Source of the DNA: an uncultured Gemmatimonadota bacterium
GTDB taxonomy: Bacteria > Gemmatimonadota > Gemmatimonadetes > Gemmatimonadales > Gemmatimonadaceae
Direction of reading: 5' to 3'
Assembly (NCBI GenBank): GCA_946887155.1
Contig: CAMPKM010000086.1
Location: 1 to 9,429 of the forward strand
DNA: 9,429 bases
Shown here: positions 1 to 6,025 of the stretch, in pieces
How the letters are laid out: every line of letters starts with the position of its first letter
How positions within the stretch are numbered: position 1 is the first letter of the stretch
The notes under the pieces: model-generated
What the model saw: the letters and a program-made list of their open reading frames with translations, nothing else
Databases searched by the model: none
What the model was told of the DNA's origin: nothing
Made by a program: the position numbers and the translations under genes

Positions 1-71
1 CTTCGAAATTGTCGACGTACACACCGTCGTAGCCGGCTCGCGCGGTTGCGTCGCGTTACCGCATCGGTCCG

Positions 72-719
72 TTGTACACGCCGCCGTCGATGCAGGGCAC
101 CATAACGATGCCAGGTTCCATCGGCGGCGTCGGCTGGGGCGGCGCCGCGTATGATCCCGAATCGAACACATTGTTCGTGAAGGCGACCAACCAGCCGGTT
201 GTGTGGCGCATCATGAAGCGTGATGCTCCATCGGACACGGTCGACTTCGACTACGCACCAGACCTTGGCAATTCATCGGTCAGCGTGCGGATGCCCGGAC
301 CTGATGGCGAGCGAGGTCCAGCCCTTCCATTGAACAAGCCCCCGTACGGGACCCTCACGGCCATCGACATGGCGACGGGGGCGTTCAGGTGGCAGGTTCC
401 GATCGGCGATTCGCCGGAGATTCGAGCGCACCCGGCCCTCAAGGGCGTTGCGCTACCGCCGATGCTGGGCGTAGCCGGCGCACCGGGCGCCATGGTGACC
501 CGTGGCGGGCTGGTATTCCTGAGCGGCGGCGGGAGCACGCTTTACGCTGTGGACACCCGGGATGGAGGCGTGCGATGGTCTGCCGAGCTGGGCCAGCGCG
601 CGTATGCGAATCCCATGACGTACAGGACTCGTAATGGAACCCAGTTCGTCGTTATTGCGACCGGGTCCGGCGCAGGGGCAACCCTGCAGGCCTTCTCGCT
701 GAAGCCAGTCGGTCGATGA
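72..719 (+). CDS. PQQ-dependent (quinoprotein) dehydrogenase, C-terminal fragment
   Basis: This is the C-terminal part of a PQQ-dependent beta-propeller dehydrogenase, most like membrane or periplasmic glucose/alcohol dehydrogenases that oxidise sugars or alcohols and pass electrons to quinone or cytochrome. Visible signatures, numbered from the TTG at 72, are YTPPS near residue 2, GGVGWGGAAYDP at 18-29, PPYGTLTAID at 90-99, and two propeller-strand motifs (TLTAIDMATGAFRWQV, and TLYAVDTRDGGVRW at 156-169). A terminal PMTY...NGTQFVVIATGSG follows. Family members are usually 550-700 residues, so about 400 N-terminal residues are absent. The homology appears to continue upstream of 72 in the same frame (ARAVASRYRIGP at 36-71), but a TAG lies in frame at 30-32. 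The TTG at 72 is therefore only a nominal start with no convincing ribosome site. The piece is either the 3' part of a gene broken by a nonsense mutation or sequencing error, or a decaying remnant. Family assignment is firm; the exact substrate is unknown. Confidence 0.8.
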   Translation: MYTPPSMQGTITMPGSIGGVGWGGAAYDPESNTLFVKATNQPVVWRIMKRDAPSDTVDFDYAPDLGNSSVSVRMPGPDGERGPALPLNKPPYGTLTAIDMATGAFRWQVPIGDSPEIRAHPALKGVALPPMLGVAGAPGAMVTRGGLVFLSGGGSTLYAVDTRDGGVRWSAELGQRAYANPMTYRTRNGTQFVVIATGSGAGATLQAFSLKPVGR

Positions 720-745
720 CTGGTACTGCAGTCTGACCACCACCT

Positions 746-750
746 GGAGG
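746..750 (+). promoter_or_regulatory. Shine-Dalgarno GGAGG that selects the ATG at 760
   Basis: GGAGG lies nine bases before the ATG at 760. It directly abuts the alternative in-frame TTG at 751, which is too close to be served by it. The site therefore fixes the start of the small membrane protein at 760. Confidence 0.7.
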
Positions 751-759
751 TTGAGAAGC

Positions 760-1008
760 ATGGGACTGATCTGGATGTGTCTTATCGGGTTGCTGGCCGG
801 TGCACTCGCAAAGTGGATCATGCCTGGCCCCGACAAGGGCGGCTGGTTCATGACGATGCTTCTGGGCATCGCCGGCGCTGTGGTTGCCGGATTCCTTGGC
901 CGCATCCTCGGCTGGTACACTCCGGGTGAAGGGGCGGGACTGATCGCATCCGTTCTTGGTGCGATGCTGGTGCTCTGGATCTACCGGAAGTCACAGGCGA
1001 ACGCGTGA
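760..1008 (+). CDS. GlsB/YeaQ/YmgE-family small membrane protein
   Basis: An 82-residue, Gly/Ala-rich hydrophobic protein with three membrane segments (about residues 2-17, 28-47 and 56-75). It matches the transglycosylase-associated / GlsB-YeaQ-YmgE stress-response family. The family layout is visible: an N-terminal GLIWMCLIGLLAGALAKWI helix, a short PGPDKGGW loop, then a GIAGAVVAGFLGRILGW helix and a final helix ending in positively charged YRKSQ. Length is normal for the family (80-90). The biochemical role is not established; enterobacterial and Gram-positive members are linked to stress responses, and the protein sits in the inner membrane. The ATG at 760 is preferred because GGAGG sits nine bases before it. 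It lies 40 bases after the quinoprotein fragment, with no clear terminator or promoter between, so co-transcription is possible. No functional link to its neighbours is evident. Confidence 0.88.
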   Translation: MGLIWMCLIGLLAGALAKWIMPGPDKGGWFMTMLLGIAGAVVAGFLGRILGWYTPGEGAGLIASVLGAMLVLWIYRKSQANA

Positions 1009-1010
1009 CC

Positions 1011-1038
1011 GATTGCAGGGTGCTGATCGCAGGGTGCA
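1011..1038 (+). repeat. Tandem 14-bp imperfect direct repeat
   Basis: Two adjacent 14-bp units, GATTGCAGGGTGCT (1011-1024) and GATCGCAGGGTGCA (1025-1038), differ at two positions. They sit immediately downstream of the GlsB-like gene. The second unit is also the left arm of the inverted repeat at 1026-1104. Nothing in the 68-bp intergenic region looks like a strong promoter. Confidence 0.7.
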
Positions 1039-1104
1039 GAATGTAGAGTCACAATCGACCCTCAACGGGCGGTCTCATGACTCTCCGGTTCTGCACCCTG
1101 CGAT
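1026..1104. repeat. Perfect 16-bp inverted repeat straddling a start codon
   Basis: ATCGCAGGGTGCAGAA at 1026-1041 is the exact reverse complement of TTCTGCACCCTGCGAT at 1089-1104, separated by 47 bases. The right arm lies inside the signal-peptide codons of the next gene. Its ATG (1077) and weak ribosome site (GGGCGG, 1067-1072) lie in the loop. In RNA the arms could pair and affect translation, or the element may be a dispersed repeat that has entered the coding sequence. The pairing is seen directly; any function is inferred. Confidence 0.75.
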
Positions 1105-1703
1105 TCGCGCTTTGCCTTCTGCCTTGCCTGTCCATCCCGGTTGCGGCGCAGGTCGCCGCCCAGACGGACGCGGATCATTACACGCGTTACGAGTTGCTCG
1201 CTCCAGGCAGCGCGAAGTTCAGGATCATCTACGAAGTCACGGCGACAACGGCGGGAGCGACGAAGTACTTCAACCCGATCCGCCGCGGCAGTATCGCGAC
1301 CGACGAATCGGTATTCGATCGGGCGACCGGCCAGCCGCTTCGCTGGGAAGTCGTGAAGGGGAACGTGGCGCGCAGCGGCGGCGTTCGCGGAGCCGACTCG
1401 ACCTCCGAGTACATCATGGTGCACCTGTCACGGCCGGTGCCCCAGGGCGGCGAGCAGCGCATCCTCATCGACAAGACCTATGAAGATGCGACCTCCTACA
1501 TCGCCGGCGGCGATACACTGGTGTTCACGCGCCCGTTAGGCATCCGGAAGAACTCGGTGGTGCTGCCGGCGGGATTCGAGCTGACGAGCGTCAACTATCC
1601 ATCGCAGGTACGCCAGGAAGCGGACGGCCGGATCCAGGTGAGCTTCATCAACATCGGGACGGGGTCGGTACCGTATGTCGTCAAGGGACGGAGGCTGCGA
1701 TGA
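1077..1703 (+). CDS. Secreted protein of unknown function (paralog 1)
   Basis: A 208-residue protein that I do not recognise as a named family. Residues 1-29 look like a Sec signal peptide: charged start, hydrophobic LRFALCLLPCL core, then PVAAQVAAQ with an AxA-type cleavage site, which predicts export. The mature part is rich in alternating hydrophobic strands and probably forms a beta-sandwich. Notable segments are SVFDRATGQPLRWEVVKG (78-95), PVPQGGEQRILIDKTYED (120-137), the conserved-looking NSVVLPAG (159-166) and GRIQVSFIN (184-192). It aligns along its length with the next gene, so the two are tandem paralogs. The stop overlaps the next start as ATGA, indicating translational coupling. 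The ATG at 1077 is preceded only by a weak GGGCGG, and the start codon lies in the loop of a 16-bp inverted repeat. Secretion is well supported. A carbohydrate- or peptide-associated accessory role is a guess. Confidence 0.8.
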   Translation: MTLRFCTLRFALCLLPCLSIPVAAQVAAQTDADHYTRYELLAPGSAKFRIIYEVTATTAGATKYFNPIRRGSIATDESVFDRATGQPLRWEVVKGNVARSGGVRGADSTSEYIMVHLSRPVPQGGEQRILIDKTYEDATSYIAGGDTLVFTRPLGIRKNSVVLPAGFELTSVNYPSQVRQEADGRIQVSFINIGTGSVPYVVKGRRLR

Positions 1704-2356
1704 GACCTGTCGCCATCGTGTATGCCGCGCTCACGATCACGAGTACGCTTGGGGCCCAGGCGGCGCCGCCCGCGGCCGGTGCCGGCCGGAATGGCCGTCT
1801 CTCCGAACGGGCACGGCAGGACCGGGAAATTGTGTACTTCCTGCAGCAACCGGAAACGCATGCGTTCGACCTCTACCACGACTACACCGAATCCCGTCCC
1901 GGCATCGATCGCTACGTGAACATCGTGCGCGGCGGGAGCAGGGCTTCGAACCCGTCGGCGACGTCACTCGACACCGGCGAACAGCTGCAGGTGGAGACGC
2001 TCAAGGGTACGGCGATCACGGCCGCCGGGATCGATATCGGCGAGGCGGTGACTCCGGAAAGCGAAGTCGTCGTCATCCGGTTTCCGGCGGTGAAACAGGG
2101 TCAGTCCATGCGCCTCCGCATCAGGGAGACGTATACCGACCCGAATCGCTACGTGCTGAATGGCGACGAACTGGTCTGGGATCGTGGCTTCGGGCGGCCG
2201 GCGAACTCGATGGTCCTTCCGGCGGGCTGGTACCTGACCAACAGCTCGATCCCGGCGACGATGAGGCTGGACAGCGAAGGCCGAGTCGTGCTGGACTTCG
2301 TGAACCCACGCAACGATAACGTCGAAGTCCTGGTCACGGCCCGTCGCCGCAGATAA
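1700..2356 (+). CDS. Secreted protein of unknown function (paralog 2)
   Basis: A 218-residue protein homologous to the gene before it, with a likely signal peptide at residues 1-20 (VAIVYAALTITSTLGAQA) and a Pro/Ala/Gly linker (21-32). Shared blocks with paralog 1, in order: SLDTGEQLQVETLKG (89-103), PAVKQGQSMRLRIRETYTD (129-147), NGDELVWDRGFGRPANSMVLPAG (154-176) and a C-terminal GRVVLDFVN (194-202) ending in RRRR. The common pattern is GDxLVxxRxxGxxxNSxVLPAGxxLT. The start ATG overlaps the previous stop by four bases, so the two proteins are probably made together and may form a heteromer. The family is unnamed as far as I can tell, and I see no catalytic-looking cluster of Asp/His/Cys. The gene ends directly at a REP-like tandem repeat and faces the peptidase gene on the other strand. 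Confidence 0.8.
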   Translation: MRPVAIVYAALTITSTLGAQAAPPAAGAGRNGRLSERARQDREIVYFLQQPETHAFDLYHDYTESRPGIDRYVNIVRGGSRASNPSATSLDTGEQLQVETLKGTAITAAGIDIGEAVTPESEVVVIRFPAVKQGQSMRLRIRETYTDPNRYVLNGDELVWDRGFGRPANSMVLPAGWYLTNSSIPATMRLDSEGRVVLDFVNPRNDNVEVLVTARRRR

Positions 2357-2357
2357 C

Positions 2358-2417
2358 GGGATCAAAACAGCGTCTGACCCCGTTTCTGGGATCGAAACAG
2401 CGTCTGACCCCGTTTCT
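2358..2417. repeat. Two-copy 30-bp tandem repeat, REP-like, between convergent genes
   Basis: Two adjacent 30-bp units (2358-2387 and 2388-2417) begin GGGATC, share the core ACAGCGTCTGACCCCGTTTC, and differ at one base (A2364 versus G2394). They fill almost the whole 68-bp gap between the stop codons at 2354-2356 and 2425-2427. Short stems are possible: AACGGG (2355-2360) with CCCGTT (2379-2384), and GTTTC (2382-2386) with GAAAC (2394-2398). Read on the minus strand, the unit carries GGGGTCAGACGC, reminiscent of dispersed REP-type repeats mobilised by RAYT transposases in many environmental bacteria. That link is from memory and not demonstrated here. It could also act as a bidirectional terminator. 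Confidence 0.75.
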
Positions 2418-2424
2418 GCCGCTG

Positions 2425-5058
2425 CTACTGCACCACTTTCGTCGGTGTTTTCCCGGCGTTCTTCACGTAGATGTCGAGCCAGGCTGTCCAGCGTCCCCAG
2501 AGGTCGAGCAGCGTCTCTTCCGTCGCCGGGCCGTGGTCCTCGTACGGGTACATGTACAGCGCCGAGACTTTGCCCTGGCCGCGTAGCGCCTGCATCATGC
2601 GGATCGAACTGATCAGCGTCGTGCCGACGTTCTGGTCCTCCATGCCGTGGTACATGAGGAGGGCGCCCTGCATCTGGTCGACGTAGAGCATGGGCGACAC
2701 CTCGAGATAGGTCGACTGCCCATCCCAGAGGTCCCGCCGCTCGCTCTGGAAGCCGTTAGGCGTCAGGGTGCGGTTGTACATGCCATCGCCGGCGATGCCC
2801 GCCTTGAAGAACGGCGTGTGCACCAGTGCGTTGGCGGTCGTGAATGCACCGTAACTGTGGCCGCCGATGCCCAGCCGGTTGCGATCGATCCAGCCCTGCC
2901 GGTCGAGTTCATCGATGACCGCGTACAGGTTCATGCGAAGGTCCGACACGTAGTTGTCGTTCATGCGGCCGCTTTCACCCATGATCGGCGGGTCGAAGTT
3001 CGCCACCGCGTAACCCTGGGTCGCGAGGTACTCGATCGTGCGCGTCCCTCCGGTCGGGAATCGATTCACGTTCTCCGTGCGCAGCGTGCGGTCGTATTCG
3101 GCCTGGCTCGTGTATTCGTAGGGATAGAGCCAGAACATCGCCGGCAATCGCGTGCCCTCGCGGTAGTCTGCCGGCAAGGTGACGCGCACGACGAACGTGA
3201 TGCCGTCGGGCCGGGTCACCACGACGCGCTTCCGGATGGCCTGCGTGAACTCCGGCGTCACGTCGGTGTTGTTCGTCAGGCGCGTCATGGTCCCGGCTTT
3301 CATGTCGCGCAAATACGAGTTCGCGACCTCGGCCTTCGACTCGCGCACGACGATCGCCTTCGAGAAGTCGTCGTCGAGCGGCGCGGCGACCGTTTCCACG
3401 GCGTCGGTCGCGGACTGGAACAGGCGTGTCTTGTTGCCGGTGCGCAGGTCGACCTTGTCGACGAATGCCCGGGGCGCGTTCTGGAGGAAGTCGCGGAAGT
3501 ACTGCGTGCCGCTGAGGAACACCGCGCTGTCGGAGCTCAGCATGACGACCTGCCCGCCCGCCGCTCCGCGCCGGGTGAGGAGCGCGCCCGGGTTGTTGTA
3601 GAACGACAGCGAATCGCCGGCGCCGCCGCGGCCCCCGCCACGTCCGCCCCGGCCACCTAACGACGGGGTATAGCCGCGCTGCCGCACGATGGTGTATTTG
3701 TGCGTCGGGTTGTCCAGGCGCAGCGCAAAGATCTCACCCTGTCCGCCGGCCGTGCCCGCACCGAAAAGCATTTTGCCGTCATCGGTGAAGGCCACGCCAC
3801 TCAGCGGACCGGTGTGCCGGTACAGTGTCGTCGTGTCGCCGGGCCCGAATGGTGCGTACCACTTGATGACTCGATCCGGCCGGTTGTTGCCGGCACCCGA
3901 ACCACCGCGCCCACCGGTGCGTCCCGCGGCAGGTGGCGCCGCCGCTGAGTCGCCGCGCGCCGGTCTGTCCGAGACGATATAGACCATCCCGGATCCATCC
4001 GGTATCCACGCCAGACTCCGGCGCTCGCCCGCATCGTCGTCATCAACGTCGTCATTCGGTGCTTCGCGGAGCGGACGCTTTTCGATGGTCGCCACGACCT
4101 TTCCGCCGCGGTCCCAGATCTCGTCATTCACGCCGAACGAGGAATACTGGACGATGTACGAGAACGGCTTCTGCATCGTCACGACGCGGAGGTATTCGCC
4201 GTTCGGCGACATATCCACCGACCGGATCATCGCCGGCAGGCCGACTTTTCGCGCGGCTTTCGTCTTCACATCGATGACCGCCAGTTGGCCGGTCACGTAC
4301 CACTCCATCAGGTCCCCGTCGTACGGCTCCTCGAGCAGGCTGTAGAAGTTTCGCTGCGGCGACGGCTTGCCATCGGTCCAGAGCTGGACGCGAGGTCCGG
4401 TCGCAACGACCGGCTTCACCGGCTGCGCTGCCCGCGGTTCGGGCACGAGCACCGCGATGATGCCTGTTCCATCGGCGGTCCAGTCCACGCTCGTGACGAG
4501 CGTCGCGAGCAACGGCGTCTTCGTGACCTGCGTCGACTTTCTTGTCGCGACGTCGGCCACGAACACGTGACTCGCCGTCTCGAAGTTCGCCACGTAGGCG
4601 ATCTGTTTCCCATCGGGCGACCATGAGGTCGAGCTGATGGTCGCTCCCTTGGGGACATCGATGTTCGTGCTCGTTCCCGTCGCCGCGTCGATCAATGACA
4701 GTGCAACCGCACCGCGCGTCGTCAGGGTTCGTGAGCGATTCGCGGCCGGGTCCACCTGCAAGCCGCCGAAATAGAGGTGCGGTTTACCAAACGCACTCAC
4801 CGTCGGAAGACCGTTGCTCTGTTCCTTGATGAAGTACTTTCGATCGGGACTCGGCTGCGTCAGCGATACGCTCAGGTGTCGGGGCGCCGTCACCAGTTTT
4901 GCGATGACGTCCGGCGGCCTGACGTAGGCTTCATTCGCCAGCAGTGCGCGCGCCGCTTCGATCGAGCCGGCGTTGCTGTCCTGTGCAGGCGCCGCAGAGC
5001 CGAGTCCCAGGCTGAGGGCGACGAACGATCCGGCCGAGAGAAGGCGCCAGGTCGACAT
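2425..5058 (-). CDS. Secreted prolyl-oligopeptidase-family (S9) serine peptidase
   Basis: An 877-residue exported peptidase. Residues 1-25 form a signal peptide (MSTWRLLSAG... SAAPAQ). An N-terminal beta-propeller region follows, with recognisable TolB/DPP-like strands such as TSWSPDGKQIAYVANF and LAWIPDGSGMVYIV. The C-terminal alpha/beta-hydrolase domain carries a full catalytic triad: Ser735 in GGHSYGAF, Asp808 in YHGMEDQNVGT and His842 in YPYEDHGP. The GHSYG nucleophile elbow and long propeller resemble the S9D glutamyl-endopeptidase-like branch, but specificity cannot be read from sequence alone. Two Gly/Arg-rich inserts (379-392 and 468-482) interrupt the propeller. The ATG at 5058 is chosen because GGAGA lies just upstream on the minus strand and it places the signal peptide at the N-terminus. 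A TTG-started extension to 5112 would put 18 polar residues before the signal peptide. It follows the lactonase gene on the same strand after about 103 bp, so co-transcription is possible. The likely role is peptide degradation in the periplasm or outside the cell. Confidence 0.93.
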   Translation of the reverse strand: MSTWRLLSAGSFVALSLGLGSAAPAQDSNAGSIEAARALLANEAYVRPPDVIAKLVTAPRHLSVSLTQPSPDRKYFIKEQSNGLPTVSAFGKPHLYFGGLQVDPAANRSRTLTTRGAVALSLIDAATGTSTNIDVPKGATISSTSWSPDGKQIAYVANFETASHVFVADVATRKSTQVTKTPLLATLVTSVDWTADGTGIIAVLVPEPRAAQPVKPVVATGPRVQLWTDGKPSPQRNFYSLLEEPYDGDLMEWYVTGQLAVIDVKTKAARKVGLPAMIRSVDMSPNGEYLRVVTMQKPFSYIVQYSSFGVNDEIWDRGGKVVATIEKRPLREAPNDDVDDDDAGERRSLAWIPDGSGMVYIVSDRPARGDSAAAPPAAGRTGGRGGSGAGNNRPDRVIKWYAPFGPGDTTTLYRHTGPLSGVAFTDDGKMLFGAGTAGGQGEIFALRLDNPTHKYTIVRQRGYTPSLGGRGGRGGGRGGAGDSLSFYNNPGALLTRRGAAGGQVVMLSSDSAVFLSGTQYFRDFLQNAPRAFVDKVDLRTGNKTRLFQSATDAVETVAAPLDDDFSKAIVVRESKAEVANSYLRDMKAGTMTRLTNNTDVTPEFTQAIRKRVVVTRPDGITFVVRVTLPADYREGTRLPAMFWLYPYEYTSQAEYDRTLRTENVNRFPTGGTRTIEYLATQGYAVANFDPPIMGESGRMNDNYVSDLRMNLYAVIDELDRQGWIDRNRLGIGGHSYGAFTTANALVHTPFFKAGIAGDGMYNRTLTPNGFQSERRDLWDGQSTYLEVSPMLYVDQMQGALLMYHGMEDQNVGTTLISSIRMMQALRGQGKVSALYMYPYEDHGPATEETLLDLWGRWTAWLDIYVKNAGKTPTKVVQ

Positions 5059-5063
5059 GAACG

Positions 5064-5068
5064 TCTCC
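5064..5068 (-). promoter_or_regulatory. Shine-Dalgarno GGAGA of the S9 peptidase gene
   Basis: On the minus strand GGAGA (5068-5064) stands five bases before the ATG at 5058-5056, normal spacing. It supports that start over the upstream in-frame TTG at 5112. The rest of the 103-bp gap up to the lactonase stop holds no promoter or terminator that I can support. Confidence 0.65.
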
Positions 5069-5161
5069 GATAAAAGAGAGGAATGTCTTTGGATGATCTT
5101 GCTGCCTCGCAAAATTCACGTCCGGAGGCGCCCTGCGAAAGATCGGATTTCGGCCAGATCT

Positions 5162-6025
5162 TCAGCGTGAGGGCGCAAGGGCACTGCAGTGACGAGGCAG
5201 TCCGACGATACCCGGCCGCGTGATGAACAAGGAACCAGCCAGGCTACCGTTTGCCGCACGATCGTCGCCACCGGCGGTGGTGATGTAGAGGTCGCCAAGA
5301 TCAGCGCCACCGAATGCGACGCTCGACGTCAACCGCGTGGGCACATCGATGCGAGCCGATATGGCGCCGGCATCGTCGAGGCGGACGACACACCCTCCGC
5401 CCCAGAGCGCAACCCACAGGCCCCCCTCTGCGTCCATCGCCATTCCATCGGGTGCCGCGTCCCCGTCGGTGAAGCTGGCGACGATGCGCGAAGACCCGAT
5501 TTCACCAATGTCCACGTCGTATTCCCATGCGCGTACCATCCGGGCCCTGGTGTCGGCATGGTATAACGTGCGCCCGTCGCTGCCTAACGCCATGCCGTTC
5601 GACTGGCCGAGTCGATCGACCACGACGCGCGAGGTACCATCGCGCTCGATGGCGTACAGTGTACTGGGGCGGCCCGTGAACGGCATCGTGCCGCTGAGGA
5701 TCCGGCCGGTGCCATCGGCGATCGCGTCGTTGAACCGCGTCCCGCGGACCGCGTCGACACGCATGAGCGGAGTCGCTCGTCCCTCATGCCAGCGAATGAC
5801 AGCGCCGTGCACGCCGAGAAGCAGCAGTGCTCCGTCGAATTGCAGGGTCGCCGCGCCGAGTACCGGTCCCTCGAACACGCGCGCGTACGAGCCATCGCGC
5901 GCAGAATACTGGAACAAATGCCCGTTGGGGATGTCCATCCAGTAAAGGGACTCTTCCCGTGGATGCCACAGCGGACCCTCGCCGGTGCGACACGGGCAAT
6001 CGACCACGACCTCTGGTGCATCCAT
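5162..6025 (-). CDS. SMP-30/gluconolactonase-family lactonase
   Basis: A 287-residue, six-bladed beta-propeller protein of the SMP-30/gluconolactonase/LRE (regucalcin) family, which hydrolyses sugar lactones such as gluconolactone using one divalent metal ion. The expected metal ligands are all present: Glu16 in GEGPLWHP, Asn143 in QSNGMALG and Asp193 in PDGMAMD. The substrate-site motif GTRFNDAIAD supplies Arg97 and Asn99, equivalent to Arg101 and Asn103 of human SMP-30. No signal peptide is visible, so it should be cytoplasmic, and the length is typical (about 290). The start at 6025 is constrained: a TAA lies in frame two codons upstream, and the first family-conserved segment begins within five residues. 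The start codon shares the palindromic CATG with the ATG of the divergent glycosidase gene. The neighbouring glycosidase and SDR suggest a sugar-lactone step between sugar oxidation and aldonate use. The substrate is not determined. Confidence 0.93.
   Translation of the reverse strand: MDAPEVVVDCPCRTGEGPLWHPREESLYWMDIPNGHLFQYSARDGSYARVFEGPVLGAATLQFDGALLLLGVHGAVIRWHEGRATPLMRVDAVRGTRFNDAIADGTGRILSGTMPFTGRPSTLYAIERDGTSRVVVDRLGQSNGMALGSDGRTLYHADTRARMVRAWEYDVDIGEIGSSRIVASFTDGDAAPDGMAMDAEGGLWVALWGGGCVVRLDDAGAISARIDVPTRLTSSVAFGGADLGDLYITTAGGDDRAANGSLAGSLFITRPGIVGLPRHCSALAPSR

Noticed and set aside
1675..2319. A 214-codon plus-strand frame overlapping the second paralog
   Set aside because: It is Arg/Gly/Pro-rich with no recognisable motifs, and the alternative frame shows clear paralogy to its neighbour and a signal peptide.
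2647..3660. A 337-codon open frame on the plus strand antisense to the S9 peptidase
   Set aside because: Its translation is Arg/Val/His-rich with no domain signature, and it lies wholly within a clearly coding minus-strand gene. Long antisense frames are common in GC-rich DNA.
5059..5112. Upstream TTG start for the S9 peptidase
   Set aside because: It adds a polar, Ser/Arg/His-rich leader before the signal peptide and lacks a ribosome site, whereas ATG 5058 has GGAGA at good spacing.
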